Assembly (NCBI RefSeq): GCF_038039215.1
Contig: NZ_JBBPCL010000001.1
Coordinates: 806,001-870,000, forward strand
Direction of reading: 5' to 3'
Length of the DNA stretch: 64,000 nucleotides
Source of the DNA: Pseudonocardia sp. T1-2H
GTDB taxonomy: Bacteria; Actinomycetota; Actinomycetes; Mycobacteriales; Pseudonocardiaceae
This document shows, piece by piece, positions 9,246 through 18,261 of the stretch; the stretch's first letter is position 1; each line of letters begins with the position of its first letter. The translations under genes were made by a program, and so were the position numbers. The notes under the pieces were generated by a model. That model was given only the letters and a program-made list of their open reading frames with translations, had not been told where the DNA came from and ran no database searches.

Positions 9246-10733
9246 GTGGACATCACGACCGCCGGCGCTGTACCCCTCGACCGGCTGGACGAGTTCTACA
9301 TCGGCGGCCGATGGGTCGCCCCGACGTCCTCGGACACGATCGACGTCGTCGACTCCGTCACCGAGCAGGTGTACTTCAGCGTCGCGGAGGCGCGGAACGA
9401 CGACATCGCCGCCGCGGTCGGTGCGGCACGGGCGGCGTTCGACGACGGCCCCTGGCCGCGCATGACGCACGGGCAGCGCGCCGAGTACCTCCGGGCGATC
9501 AGCTCCGCGGTCGAGGACCGCGTCGAGGACGTCGCGCAGATCTGGCCGCGAGAGTCGGGAATCCTCGCCGGCGCGGCACGCGCGGCGATGGGGGAGGTCA
9601 CGGGCGCGTACTCCTACTACGCTGAGCTCGCGGCGTCGTTCCCCTTCGAGGAGCCCGCCACCCCGTCCGGCGGTGGCGGATACGGGACGATCGTGCGCGA
9701 GCCGGTCGGCGTCGTGGGCGCGATCATCCCGTGGAACGTGCCGATGACGCTGATCGCCTACAAGCTCGCCCCCGCCCTGCTGGCCGGCTGCACCGTGGTC
9801 CTCAAGGCCTCCCCCGAGGCGCCGGGCGCAGCGCTGATCATGGCCGAGATCGCTGAGCAAGTCGGGCTGCCCGCGGGCGTGCTGAACGTGGTCACCGCCG
9901 ATCGTGAGGTCTCCGAGACCCTCGTCCGAGACCCTCGGGTGGACAAGATCACGTTCACCGGATCGACCGCCGCGGGCAAGGCCATCGCCGGCATCATGAC
10001 CGAGCGGGTCGGCCGTTTCACGCTCGAGCTCGGCGGCAAGTCTGCGGCGGTAGTCCTGGACGATGCGGACATCGCCGAGGCCGCCCGCGTCCTGGCCGGG
10101 GCGGAGTGTTTCCTCACCGGCCAGATCTGCGGCTCCCTGACCCGGATCATCGTGCCCCGCCATCGGCATGACGAGATGGTGGAGGGTCTCGCCGAAGCGT
10201 TCTCACAGGTGACGGTCGGGGACCCCTTCGATCCGGCCGTGCAGATGGGCCCGCTGGCCACGGAACGGCAGCGGGAACGAGTCGAGGGTTACGTCGACAT
10301 CGGGCTCAGCGAGGGAGCGACGCTCGCTGCCGGAGGTGGACGACCGGCCGGCCTCGACCGCGGATGGTTCGTCCAACCGACCGTCTTCGGGAACGTGGAC
10401 AACTCGTGGCGGATCGCGCAGGAGGAGATCTTCGGTCCCGTGCTGACGGTGATTCCTGCGAAGGACGAGCAGGATGCCATCCGCATCGCCAACGACTCCA
10501 TCTACGGCCTCAACGCCTCGGTGTTCACCCGAGACGTGGACAAGGCGCTAGCGGTCGGCCGGCAGCTCCGGGCGGGCACCGTCGGCCACAACGACAACCG
10601 CGCAGACTTCGGCATCGGCTTCGGCGGGTTCAAACAGTCCGGCATCGGCCGTGAAGGTGGCGTCGCAGGGCTGCTGCCCTACCTGGAGAACAAGACGATG
10701 GTCCTCGAGGAGAAGCCGGGTGGCAGCGCGTAG
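9246..10733 (+). CDS. NAD(P)-dependent aldehyde dehydrogenase
   Basis: A 495-residue aldehyde dehydrogenase superfamily member that oxidises an aldehyde to the acid. The cofactor-binding region PWNVPM, the catalytic glutamate in LELGGK (Glu 261) and the catalytic cysteine in GQICG (Cys 295) are all present. EEIFGPVL and the C-terminal GGFKQSGIGREGG are standard family motifs. GTG 9246 is used because GAAGGAAAGAGAT lies just upstream. It belongs to the same gene run as the PTE-like hydrolase and cupin. A second, frameshifted aldehyde dehydrogenase follows. Confidence 0.9.
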   Translation: MDITTAGAVPLDRLDEFYIGGRWVAPTSSDTIDVVDSVTEQVYFSVAEARNDDIAAAVGAARAAFDDGPWPRMTHGQRAEYLRAISSAVEDRVEDVAQIWPRESGILAGAARAAMGEVTGAYSYYAELAASFPFEEPATPSGGGGYGTIVREPVGVVGAIIPWNVPMTLIAYKLAPALLAGCTVVLKASPEAPGAALIMAEIAEQVGLPAGVLNVVTADREVSETLVRDPRVDKITFTGSTAAGKAIAGIMTERVGRFTLELGGKSAAVVLDDADIAEAARVLAGAECFLTGQICGSLTRIIVPRHRHDEMVEGLAEAFSQVTVGDPFDPAVQMGPLATERQRERVEGYVDIGLSEGATLAAGGGRPAGLDRGWFVQPTVFGNVDNSWRIAQEEIFGPVLTVIPAKDEQDAIRIANDSIYGLNASVFTRDVDKALAVGRQLRAGTVGHNDNRADFGIGFGGFKQSGIGREGGVAGLLPYLENKTMVLEEKPGGSA

Positions 10734-10868
10734 CGCACCCGCAGAGTTCTCGTCCCGCCCCCTCCCACGCTTGATCGGAAGCCCCGTGAACGACGTCTTC
10801 GTCCGCTTCAGCCGACCACAGGACACCACCGCCCTCGCCAGCACCCGTGACGCCGGGTGGGCGACACC

Positions 10869-12325
10869 ATGACCCGCACCACGACCGTTCGGCGGGCGGG
10901 GTCCTGGATCGCCGGGCAGCCGGTGTCCGGTTCCGGAACGTTGCCGGTCCGGAACCCCTGGACGGACGAGCTCGTGGCCGAGGTCGCCCTCGCCGACCCC
11001 GAGCACGTGGAGCAGGCGCTGCAGCTGGCCCACGAGGCGGCCGGCAGCCTGCTCGCGGTTCCCGCCCACCGCCGCGCGGACGCTCTCCGACAGGCGGCCA
11101 CGGGTCTGGTCGAGCGCATGGACGAGGTCGCCGCCACGATCACCAGGGAGAGCGGCAAGCCGATCACATGGTCGCGAGCCGAGGTGCAGCGCGCCGCCCT
11201 GACCTTCCGGTGGGCGTCGGAGGAGGCGGTGCGGTGGTCGGGTGAGCTCCAGCGACTGGACAGCGAGCCGGGCGGAGACGGACGCCTGGCCCTGCAGCGC
11301 CGGTTCCCCCGGGTCCAGTCCTGGGCATCACACCCTTCAACTTCCCGGTGAACCTGGCCGCCCACAAGATCGCGCCCGCCCTGGCGGTGGGCGCGCCCAT
11401 CGTGCTCAAACCCGCGCCGAAGACGCCGCTCAGCGCCCTGTTGCTGGGCGAGATCCTGGCCGAGTGCGGGCTACCGGCGGGCGCGTTCTCGGTGCTCACG
11501 GTGGACGACGAGGTCGCTGCCGGTCTCGTCGCCGACCCGCGGATGCCCGTGGTGTCGTTCACCGGGTCCGGACCGGTCGGCTGGGCCATCCGAGACGCGG
11601 TGCCCCGCAAGCACGTCACTCTGGAGCTCGGCGGCAACGCAGGGGTGCTGATCTGTCCGGACTGGAGTTCGGATGCCGACCTGCGGCAGGCGGCCCGGCG
11701 GATCGCGACCGGCGCAAACGCCCAGGGCGGCCAGTCCTGCATCTCGGTGCAGCGCGTCCTCGTCGACAGGACGGTGTACGAACGGTTCCTGCCCGTGCTG
11801 GTGGACGAGGTCGAGCAGCTCGTCGTGGGTGACCCCTGGTCGCCGGCGACCACCGTCGGGCCGTTGATCAACCGAGCAGCTGCACAGCGGATCGGGGAGT
11901 GGGTCACCGCAGCCGTCGCGGGCGGGGCCCGGGTTCTGACCGGCGGGAAGGTCACCGACGCGCTGGTCTCTCCCACCGTGCTCGTCGACGCCCCGGCCGA
12001 CGCGCAGGTCTGCCAGGACGAGGCCTTCGGTCCGGTGCTGACCGTCGCGGCGGTGGACGGCGTCGACGAGGGCCTGCGGGCACTGGACGACTCGCGCTTC
12101 GGCCTGCAGGCCGGGATCTTCACCCACGACATTCAGACGGCGTTCCGCGCACATCGGGAGCTGGAGGTCGGAGGCGTCATCGTCGGCGACATCCCAACCT
12201 TCCGTGCCGAGCAGATGCCGTACGGAGGGGTCAAGGAGTCCGGTATCGGACGCGAAGGAGTGCGGGCCGCGATGGAGGACTACACCGAACCGCGGCTGCT
12301 CGTGCTCTCGGGAGTGAGCTTATGA
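10869..12325 (+). pseudogene. aldehyde dehydrogenase, single-base frameshift
   Basis: Two overlapping frames together make a full-length aldehyde dehydrogenase of about 485 residues. The first (ATG 10869) runs through ITRESGKPITWSRAEVQRAA and ends at 11351. The second carries LGITPFNFPVNLAAHKIAPA and onward to 12325. A missing G in the run at about 11308-11312 explains the break. The catalytic cysteine (GGQSCISVQR) and glutamate (LELGGN) lie in the downstream part, and the C-terminus keeps GGVKESGIGREG. It may be a young pseudogene or a sequencing error. The family resembles semialdehyde/phosphonoacetaldehyde-type dehydrogenases, but I cannot name a substrate. Confidence 0.8.
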
Positions 12326-12380
12326 GGCGACCACCGGCCGACGCGTAACCCGCTCGGGCGGACGTTATCAGCCCGTAACA

Positions 12381-12392
12381 AGAATCGTTTAT
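12381..12392. promoter_or_regulatory. LacI-type operator, module B
   Basis: AGAATCGTTTAT lies 29 bases upstream of the GTG of the glutamine-amidotransferase-like gene and overlaps a possible -10 box TATAGT (12390-12395). A repressor bound here would block transcription. The match to the sites at 27692 and 31687 is 11 of 12 bases. Confidence 0.65.
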
Positions 12393-12420
12393 AGTCAACA
12401 CCGAGCCGAGAGGAGGGCAC

Positions 12421-13203
12421 GTGCCCGACAACCTGAGCACATCCCCGCTGCGCGTCCTGGTCGCGGGTGAGTCCTGGATCAAGCACACGATCCACATGAA
12501 GGGTTTCGACCAGTTCCACTCCACCGAGTACGAGGAGGGTGCCGGCGTCTTCCTGGATTGCGTGCGGGCGGCGGGTCATGAGTTGACCTATGTGCGTGGT
12601 CACGAGATCAGCGCGTTGTTCCCGAAGACGGCGGAGGCGCTCGACGCGTTCGATGTCGTCGTCATCTCCGATATCGGGTCGAACTCGTTCCTGTTGCCTG
12701 ATGAGACGTTCCTGCGCTCGGAGAAGTCCCCGAACAAGCTGGGCCTGGTGGCGGACTACGTCGGCCGCGGTGGTGGGTTGGTGATGATCGGGGGGTATCT
12801 GTCGTTCACCGGGATCGACGGTAAGGCGCGCTACGGGATGAGCCCGCTGGCGGACGTGCTGCCGGTGGACCTGATGCCCACCGACGACCGGGTTGAGATT
12901 TCCGACGGGCTGAAGGTGGATGTGTGCGACCCGGCCCATCCGGTGCTGGGTGGCACGCCGGCGGAGTGGCCGATGCTGCTGGGCTACAACCGGACCTTCC
13001 CGAAGGAGGGCTCCACCGTCGTCGCGCGGACCGGTGACGACCCGCTGCTGGTGGTGGGGGAGTACGGCAGGGGCCGCTCGGTGGCCTTCACCTCGGACCT
13101 CGCCCCACACTGGGCCCCGCCGGAGTTCGTGGAGTGGGAGCACTACGCGGCACTGTGGACGTCGATACTGTCCTGGGCCGCAGGCGGTCCCCGAGGTCAG
13201 TGA
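12421..13203 (+). CDS. glutamine-amidotransferase-like protein (DUF1355 type)
   Basis: A 260-residue class I glutamine-amidotransferase-fold protein of the putative-amidotransferase family (PF07090-like). It begins LRVLVAGESWIKHTIHMKGF and has GGLVMIGGYLSFTG at the position of the nucleophile elbow. No cysteine is seen there, so true glutamine hydrolysis is doubtful. The start is GTG 12421 after GAGAGGAGGGCAC. It is almost identical to the protein at 27721, with a LacI-type operator upstream and LacI/kinase sequence 20 bases downstream. Homologues are often found with sugar kinases and LacI regulators. The molecular function is unknown to me. Confidence 0.8.
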   Translation: MPDNLSTSPLRVLVAGESWIKHTIHMKGFDQFHSTEYEEGAGVFLDCVRAAGHELTYVRGHEISALFPKTAEALDAFDVVVISDIGSNSFLLPDETFLRSEKSPNKLGLVADYVGRGGGLVMIGGYLSFTGIDGKARYGMSPLADVLPVDLMPTDDRVEISDGLKVDVCDPAHPVLGGTPAEWPMLLGYNRTFPKEGSTVVARTGDDPLLVVGEYGRGRSVAFTSDLAPHWAPPEFVEWEHYAALWTSILSWAAGGPRGQ

Positions 13204-13223
13204 GAGTCCGAAGGGGACGTGAC

Positions 13224-13361
13224 GTGACACAGCCCGCCCGCAGGCGCAAACGGCCCACCATTCTGTTCGACCTGTTGGAGAACGACGAGTCCGGCGCGAT
13301 CGGCGAGCTCCCCGGCCACTGTTCAGGTGCGGGACTCTGTGTGTGCGCCGTCGGTGGTCGC
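13224..13361 (+). pseudogene. LacI regulator with 894-bp internal deletion, in frame with kinase
   Basis: GTG 13224 starts VTQPARRRKRPT exactly as the intact LacI at 28523. After 12 residues it jumps to LFDLLENDESGAIGELPGH, the last part of the LacI core. Comparison with copy C shows that 894 bases (298 codons) are missing, removing the helix-turn-helix and almost all of the ligand domain. The frame stays open into the kinase, so a 46-residue leader could be fused to it. This copy cannot bind the operators. Confidence 0.8.
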
Positions 13362-14303
13362 ATGACGCCGCGGGTGGTGGTGGTCGGCGCGGTCAACGTC
13401 GACCTGGTGGTGCAGGCCGACCGGCTGCCGGGGCCGGGGGAGACCGTGGTCGGTCCAGGCGTCGAGCGGCATGGGGGCGGGAAGGGCGCGAACGCGGCGG
13501 TCGCCGCGGCCCGGGCCGGCGCCGAGGTCCGCTATTGCGGCGCGGTGGGTGCGGACGACACCGGGGCCGGTGCCCTGGCGGAGCTGCGCGCGGAGGGGAT
13601 CGACGTGACGGACGTGGCGGTGCTCGAGGGTGTCGCCACCGGCGTCGCCCTGATCGTCGTCGACGTGCAGGGGGAGAACCAGATCGCCGTGGGGGCCGGG
13701 GCGAACGCGGCCGTGGACGCGGCGGCGGTGCGCAAGGCCGTGGCGCGGTCGGCGGAGTGGGCGGGCTGTGTGCTGGTCAGCACCGAGATTCCGCCGGACG
13801 CGGTGGCGGCGGCGGTCGACACCGCGACGGCGCACGGCCTGCCGTGCGTGCTCAACCCGGCGCCGGTGACCACGGAGCTGGTGGACCTGCTCCGGCTCGG
13901 CCCGGTCGTCACCCCCAACCGGTCCGAGCTGCGGGACCTCTTCGCGCTGCTTGAGGACGGTACGGGCGAGGACACGGCCGCATCGGTGGCGGAGATGGCG
14001 GCCGCGGTAACTGCACGGACGGGCGCGCCTGTCGTGGTGACGCTCGGCGGCGACGGCGTGCTGGTCATCGACCCCGAGCGGGGGGCGACGCCCCTGCCCG
14101 CCCCGCCCGCCACGGTCCGGGACACCACGGGCGCGGGCGACACGTTCAACGGGGTGCTCGCGGTGGCACTGGCCGCCGGCGCCACCGTGTCCGAGGCCGG
14201 CGCGCGCGGCGTGGCGGCGGCCTCGCTGTCGGTCGGCACGGTCGGGGCACGGGCCGGTATGCCACGGGCTGCGGCGATCAACGGAGCGACGGGGCCGGGC
14301 TGA
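13362..14303 (+). CDS. PfkB-family carbohydrate kinase (ribokinase-like), copy B
   Basis: A 313-residue PfkB/ribokinase-family kinase that would phosphorylate ribose or a related sugar or nucleoside with ATP. The N-terminal signature GGGKGANAAVAAARAG lies near residue 36 and the C-terminal signature DTTGAGDTFNG starts at residue 254, with the catalytic base Asp 260 in GAGD. ATG 13362 is the natural start, but the frame is open upstream into a deleted LacI remnant. It lies 37 bases ahead of PRPP synthetase: ribose to ribose-5-phosphate to PRPP is the obvious two-step reading. Confidence 0.87.
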   Translation: MTPRVVVVGAVNVDLVVQADRLPGPGETVVGPGVERHGGGKGANAAVAAARAGAEVRYCGAVGADDTGAGALAELRAEGIDVTDVAVLEGVATGVALIVVDVQGENQIAVGAGANAAVDAAAVRKAVARSAEWAGCVLVSTEIPPDAVAAAVDTATAHGLPCVLNPAPVTTELVDLLRLGPVVTPNRSELRDLFALLEDGTGEDTAASVAEMAAAVTARTGAPVVVTLGGDGVLVIDPERGATPLPAPPATVRDTTGAGDTFNGVLAVALAAGATVSEAGARGVAAASLSVGTVGARAGMPRAAAINGATGPG

Positions 14304-14340
14304 TGTGCCGGCCCCCACGATCCCCACGAAAGGTGGATTC

Positions 14341-15333
14341 ATGACGGCGTCGCTACAGCGGGGCTACGACAAGCGGCTGATGCTGTTCTCCGGTCGGGCG
14401 AATCCCGTCCTGGCCGAGGAGATCGCCCGCCAGCTCGGTGTCGACCTCGGCCCGATCACGCTCAAGACCTTCTCCAACGACGAGATGTACTGCCGGTTCG
14501 ACGAGTCGATCCGCGGTGCGGACGTGTTCCTCGTCCAGCCGATGTGCGGCAATCCCGAGACCGGGGTCAACGCCAACGACGCGCTGCTCGAGCTGCTGGT
14601 CATGGTGGACGCGGCGGTCGGGGCGAGCGCCCACCGGGTGATCGCGGTGACCCCCTGGTACGGCTATTCGCGGCAGGACAAGAAGTCCGCCCCGCGGGAG
14701 CCGATCTCGGCGCGGATGGTCGCGCGCACGCTCGAGGCGGTCGGCGTGGACCGGGTGTTGACCATGGACCTGCATGCGGGGCAGCTGCAGGGGTTCTTCG
14801 GAATACCCGTCGACCACATGACCGCGCTGATGATGCTTGCCGACCACTTCGCCGGCCTGGACGACGATCTTGTGGTGGTCGCGCCGGACGCGGGCCGGGT
14901 CAAGCTGAACAAGCAGTTCGCGACCCGGATGGGCGCCGGGCTCGCGATCCTGGACAAGGAGCGACCCGCCCAGCAGGTGGCCGAGATCGGGCACGTGATC
15001 GGGGACGTGCGAGGGAAGACCGCGATCATCGTCGACGACATCATCGACACCGCGGGCACGTTGCGCGCCGCGGGGGAGGCGGTGTCCCGGGCCGGTGCGC
15101 GGCGGGTGTTCGCCGCGGCGACGCACCCGGTGTTCAGCGGGCGGGCCTACGAGAACCTCGCGGCCTCGCCGTTCGAGCGGATCGTCGTCACCGACACCAT
15201 CCCGCTCCGCCCGGGCGCGCCGTCGACGATCGACGTCGTATCCTGCGCCCCGCTGCTCGCCGACTCCATCCGCCGAATCTTCACCGACGACTCGGTCAGC
15301 GAGGTCTTCGGCGGCAAGAACCACCTCTTCTAG
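14341..15333 (+). CDS. prs: ribose-phosphate diphosphokinase (PRPP synthetase), copy B
   Basis: A 330-residue PRPP synthetase, which makes PRPP from ribose-5-phosphate and ATP. Recognisable blocks are KTFSNDEMYCRFDESIRGAD, WYGYSRQDKKSAPREPISAR, the flexible-loop region VAPDAGRVKLNKQFA, and the PRPP-binding loop DDIIDTAGT starting at residue 232. ATG 14341 follows GAAAGGTGGATTC. It is nearly identical to the copy at 30551 apart from a short patch around 14530-14570. This is probably an extra, pathway-linked copy rather than the housekeeping gene. Confidence 0.93.
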   Translation: MTASLQRGYDKRLMLFSGRANPVLAEEIARQLGVDLGPITLKTFSNDEMYCRFDESIRGADVFLVQPMCGNPETGVNANDALLELLVMVDAAVGASAHRVIAVTPWYGYSRQDKKSAPREPISARMVARTLEAVGVDRVLTMDLHAGQLQGFFGIPVDHMTALMMLADHFAGLDDDLVVVAPDAGRVKLNKQFATRMGAGLAILDKERPAQQVAEIGHVIGDVRGKTAIIVDDIIDTAGTLRAAGEAVSRAGARRVFAAATHPVFSGRAYENLAASPFERIVVTDTIPLRPGAPSTIDVVSCAPLLADSIRRIFTDDSVSEVFGGKNHLF

Positions 15334-15386
15334 GTTTACTTGATGAGAACACGGTGGTGCTTCCCGGGTGGGGTCGCTACAGTCAT

Positions 15387-15398
15387 GGAAACGTTTAT
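15387..15398. promoter_or_regulatory. LacI-type operator before the LLM gene
   Basis: GGAAACGTTTAT, 29 bases before the ATG of the LLM oxidoreductase and 54 after the PRPP synthetase stop. The following TATATA may be a -10 element, so the LLM gene seems to have its own repressible promoter. Confidence 0.6.
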
Positions 15399-15426
15399 AT
15401 ACCGACTGCCGTAGAGGAGAGACGAC

Positions 15427-16513
15427 ATGGCACTGAAGTTCTGGGTGACGGCACCCTTCTTCTACTCGGACATGGACCGTCCGTGGGGCGAGCTCCTGCA
15501 GGACATGCTGACGATCGTCGACACCGCCGAGCGGCTCGGTTTCGAGGGCGTCGCGATCAACGAGAACGTGTTCCAGAACTACGTCGCGAACCCCAGCGCC
15601 CTGGCCTTCGCCGCGCTCGCGGCGGCCCGCACCACGCGGCTGCGGATCCTGCCCGGCGTGGTGGTGCTCCCGAGCTATAACCCGCTACTGATCGCGTCGG
15701 AGATGGCGATGCTGGACCACCTGGCGCCGGGCCGCCTGGGTATCGGTGTGGCCCGGGGCGGCGGCCGGTACCAGCTGGACCGGATCGGGGTGGACCCCGC
15801 CAAGTCGCGGGAGATCTACGAGGAGGCGCTGGAGATCATCCAGAAGGTGTGGGTCGAGGACAACGTGACCTACGACGGCCGCTACTTCTCGTTCCCGCGC
15901 ACCACGCTCGTGCCCAAGCCCGCCACTCAGCCCGGCCCTGACCTGTGGGTCGCCTCGCAGAGCGTCGATGGCGTGCGGAAGGTGGCCGCGCAGGGGCACA
16001 ACCTGCTCACGGCGCCCAACTGGGGCAACTTCGAGCCGCACGGGGACCTCGAGGCGCTCCTCGAGGCCTTCAACGCCGCGGCCGCCGAGAGCGGCTCGCC
16101 GCGCGGCGAAGTCATGGTCTACCGGCACACGTGGCTGGGGCGGACCGAGGCCGACGCGCTCGAGTTCTTCGACGACATGGTCAGCGAGTACAACCACTAC
16201 CTCGCGCTCACCCAGACCGTCAGCCAGGGCACCCGTGAGGACCGCCTCAAGGCGCGTGGCACGGGCGAGAAAGTCGAGTTCGTGGAGGCCGGCCGCGTCG
16301 TGCCCGCGAACGAGTCGCCGTCGTCGGAAGGCCTCTGGGAGAAGTACTCCGACCCGGTCCTCACCACGGCGGACAAGATGATCGAGCGGTTCAAGCAGAT
16401 GGAGGCGATGGGCGTCGACCACCTCGCCTGCCTGATCGCCTGGGGCCAGCCCATCGAGGCGGTCGTCGCCCAGATGGAGCTGATGGCCGAGCAGGTCCTG
16501 CCCGCCTTCGCCG
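15427..16513 (+). repeat. 1.09-kb inverted repeat, left arm (LLM gene)
   Basis: This arm matches 23406-24492 on the other strand over 1,087 bases with no difference that I can see. The two arms enclose about 6.9 kb holding the NAMPT remnant, HAD gene, TetR, flavin reductase and hydrolases. Similarity starts exactly at the ATG and ends seven codons before the stop. Confidence 0.88.
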
Positions 16514-16530
16514 GACAGGAGCGGGCGTGA
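15427..16530 (+). CDS. LLM class flavin-dependent oxidoreductase, copy 1
   Basis: A 367-residue luciferase-like (LLM) protein with the TIM-barrel flavin fold. It is most likely the oxygenase half of a two-component FMNH2-dependent monooxygenase. Typical blocks are LGFEGVAINENVF, the strand-4 region ARTTRLRILPGVVVLPSYNP, and LAPGRLGIGVARGGGRYQLD. The coding sequence from 15427 to 16513 appears identical base for base to the minus-strand copy ending at 24492; only the last residues differ (FAGQERA here). A flavin reductase gene lies at 20315 and RibBA at 25919, which fits a need for reduced flavin. LLM members cleave or hydroxylate pyrimidine, pyridine and sulfonate substrates; the substrate here is unknown. 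Confidence 0.9.
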   Translation: MALKFWVTAPFFYSDMDRPWGELLQDMLTIVDTAERLGFEGVAINENVFQNYVANPSALAFAALAAARTTRLRILPGVVVLPSYNPLLIASEMAMLDHLAPGRLGIGVARGGGRYQLDRIGVDPAKSREIYEEALEIIQKVWVEDNVTYDGRYFSFPRTTLVPKPATQPGPDLWVASQSVDGVRKVAAQGHNLLTAPNWGNFEPHGDLEALLEAFNAAAAESGSPRGEVMVYRHTWLGRTEADALEFFDDMVSEYNHYLALTQTVSQGTREDRLKARGTGEKVEFVEAGRVVPANESPSSEGLWEKYSDPVLTTADKMIERFKQMEAMGVDHLACLIAWGQPIEAVVAQMELMAEQVLPAFAGQERA

Positions 16531-16853
16531 TCTACGAGGTCCGCGAGTACGTGGCCGTCCCGGGGCGGCTCGGGGCGGTGATCGACCTCTTCACCTCCGC
16601 CACCCTGCCGATGCTGGCCAAGCACGGCATGGAGCTGGTCAGCGCCGGCCGTACCATGATCGGCGAGCACTCCTGGGGCGAACTCGTCTACACCCTGCGG
16701 TTCGACGACCTCGCCGACCTCGAACGGAAGTGGAACGCGATGCTGGCCGACCCGGAGTGGGTCGCGGCGCTGAGCGCCGCCGAGGCTGGCGGACCTCTGT
16801 TCGCGACGATGCGGCGGCGGGTCCTCGACGCCGCCCCGGTGGTCACCGCCTGA
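16527..16853 (+). CDS. NIPSNAP-family protein
   Basis: A 108-residue ferredoxin-like alpha/beta-barrel protein of the NIPSNAP family. It begins IYEVREYVAVPGRLGAVIDL and has a central WGELVYTLRFDDL. The GTG start overlaps the LLM stop codon by four bases (GTGA), so the two proteins are translationally coupled. NIPSNAP proteins often accompany catabolic oxygenases in actinobacteria; no reaction is established. The second LLM copy lacks this partner. Confidence 0.8.
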   Translation: MIYEVREYVAVPGRLGAVIDLFTSATLPMLAKHGMELVSAGRTMIGEHSWGELVYTLRFDDLADLERKWNAMLADPEWVAALSAAEAGGPLFATMRRRVLDAAPVVTA

Positions 16854-16949
16854 GCAGTGAAAACGAACCGGTGCTCGCCAGCGGCGCCGGGAGGACTGAG
16901 CTCATGCGATCCCGTGAAGCGCCGTCTGACTAGGAACGACTCTCACGCG

Positions 16950-17224
16950 GGTGAACAGAGGGGTATCTCGACGACCTGATCACCGACACGGACAACGACA
17001 AGCACTGCCATTACCCGCTGTACCCGAAGGGCACAGAGTATGTGTCCAGTTACATCGAGCCGGAGCACGTGCTGCAGCCGGTGTTCCGTGACGGCAAGCT
17101 GCTCAGGAAGTGAGACTTCAGCGAGCTGATCGCGAACTGGTAAGCGTGAGGTTCGGAGTCCTACTACATAGACCATGTCGGTCCGATGCTGACCGTCTCG
17201 ACTGAGATGGCCGTCTGGGCCTGA
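16950..17224 (+). pseudogene. NAMPT-like gene with internal deletion
   Basis: The segment reads GYLDDLITDTDNDKHCHYPL, then PKGTEYVSSYIE, and jumps to PEHVLQPVFRDGKLLRK with an in-frame TGA. It ends YYIDHVGPMLTVSTEMAV and a TGA at 17222-17224. These are the first 40 or so and last 60 or so residues of the intact gene at 6188; roughly 390 codons between them are missing. The partial operator upstream (16932-16943) matches 6168-6179. It shows that the phosphoribosyltransferase was once duplicated with its promoter. Confidence 0.85.
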
Positions 17225-17290
17225 CGCAGTCGTCCGGCGCCCCGCCCATCCCCTCCCCGGCGGCGCGCCGAGCCACCCGCTAGGAGAACC

Positions 17291-17917
17291 ATGACCCGCC
17301 TGCACGTCTTCGACATGGACGGCACGCTGCTGCGCGGCGCCGCCACCGTGGAACTGTCGCGCCACCTCGGCACGTTCGAGGTCGCGGACGCCGTCGAACG
17401 GGCCTGGAACGCCGGACAGCTGACCGACCTGCAGTTCTGGGAGTCGGTGCTGCCCCTCTGGATGGACGCCTCCGATGCCGAGATCGACGCCGCCTTCGCA
17501 GCCGCCGCCTGGATCGAAGGCGTCCCGGAGGTCTTCGCGGACATCCGGGCCCGCGGCGAACACATCGCCGTGATCTCCCAGTCCCCGCACTTCTTCGTGC
17601 GCAGGCTGGAGGGGTGGGGTGCGCACCGGACGTTCGGCTCGGACGTCGCGCCCGGCCGCCCGCCGACCACGGATTCGCTGCTCACCCTGCAGGACAAGGT
17701 CGACATCACCCTGGGCCTGCTCGCGGACCTCGGGCTGAGCGAGGACGACTGCACGGCCTACGGCGACTCCCGCTCCGACGTGCTGCTGTTCGAGCGGCTC
17801 ACCCGCACCGTCGGGATCAACCCCACCGACGTGCTGCGCGACCGGTGCGCCGTCGTCTACGAGGGCCTCGACCTGCGCGCGGCCTACGCGCTCGGCCGGG
17901 ACCTGGTGCCGTCGTGA
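17291..17917 (+). CDS. HAD-superfamily phosphatase (HAD-IB, SerB-like)
   Basis: A 208-residue HAD hydrolase. The nucleophile motif FDMDGT has Asp 8 and Asp 10, the motif II serine is in AVISQSP, and the motif IV acidic pair is in AYGDSRSD. The helical cap of HAD-IB phosphatases follows the first motif. ATG 17291 follows AGGAGAACC. It directly follows the deleted NAMPT copy, so the ancestral order was phosphoribosyltransferase then phosphatase. Removal of the 5'-phosphate from a ribonucleotide product would fit, but phosphoserine-type substrates cannot be excluded. It is the only intact gene in a row of remnants. Confidence 0.83.
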   Translation: MTRLHVFDMDGTLLRGAATVELSRHLGTFEVADAVERAWNAGQLTDLQFWESVLPLWMDASDAEIDAAFAAAAWIEGVPEVFADIRARGEHIAVISQSPHFFVRRLEGWGAHRTFGSDVAPGRPPTTDSLLTLQDKVDITLGLLADLGLSEDDCTAYGDSRSDVLLFERLTRTVGINPTDVLRDRCAVVYEGLDLRAAYALGRDLVPS

Positions 17918-17924
17918 CGCGACG

Positions 17925-17990
17925 TCGTGTCCTGCGCTCCGCTGCCGGCGGACCCCGTCCGCCGGGTCTTGACCGACGACTCGGTGAGTG
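17925..17990 (+). pseudogene. PRPP synthetase C-terminal remnant
   Basis: DVVSCAPLPADPVRR and VLTDDSVSEA copy the last residues of the PRPP synthetases at 14341 and 30551 (DVVSCAPLLADSIRR, IFTDDSVSEV). The rest of the gene is absent. It is joined directly to acyl-CoA dehydrogenase sequence. Confidence 0.7.
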
Positions 17991-18175
17991 AGGCCCCGCC
18001 GCACGAGATCGCCAAGGAGCTCGGGGCGCTCGGGGTGCTGGGCATGCACCTGCAGGGCTACGACTGCGCGGGCGCGATGCGGTGTCCTACGGGCCGGGCT
18101 GCGCAGAGCCGGAGGTGCGGACAGCGGGTTCCGCAGCGTCGTCTCCGTGCAGGGCTCGCTGTCGAACGCTGCGGC
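17988..18175 (+). pseudogene. acyl-CoA dehydrogenase fragment (glutaryl-CoA dehydrogenase type)
   Basis: PHEIAKELGALGVLGMHLQG then YDCAGA, and in another frame DSGFRSVVSVQGSLSN, are the N-terminal substrate-channel blocks of glutaryl-CoA-dehydrogenase-like enzymes. The frame is broken and the rest is missing. Confidence 0.6.
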
Positions 18176-18261
18176 ACGCGAACGGCCTGGAGTCCGTGCT
18201 GACCGACGAGGATGTCGTCGAGGTGGAGCGGCCCGGACCGCTGAGGACTGGCCGCTGCGGA

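Larger units (their letters stand above)
12409..15334 (+). repeat. long direct repeat, copy B
   Basis: Nearly the same sequence recurs at 27709-31544. It covers the glutamine-amidotransferase-like gene, a LacI-kinase region and PRPP synthetase. Copy B lacks 894 bp of the LacI gene that copy C keeps, and the kinase genes have drifted in places. Confidence 0.9.

Noticed and set aside
12421..13203. Active glutamine amidotransferase
   Set aside because: The expected nucleophile position reads GGYLSFTG with no cysteine, so glutaminase activity should not be claimed from the fold alone.
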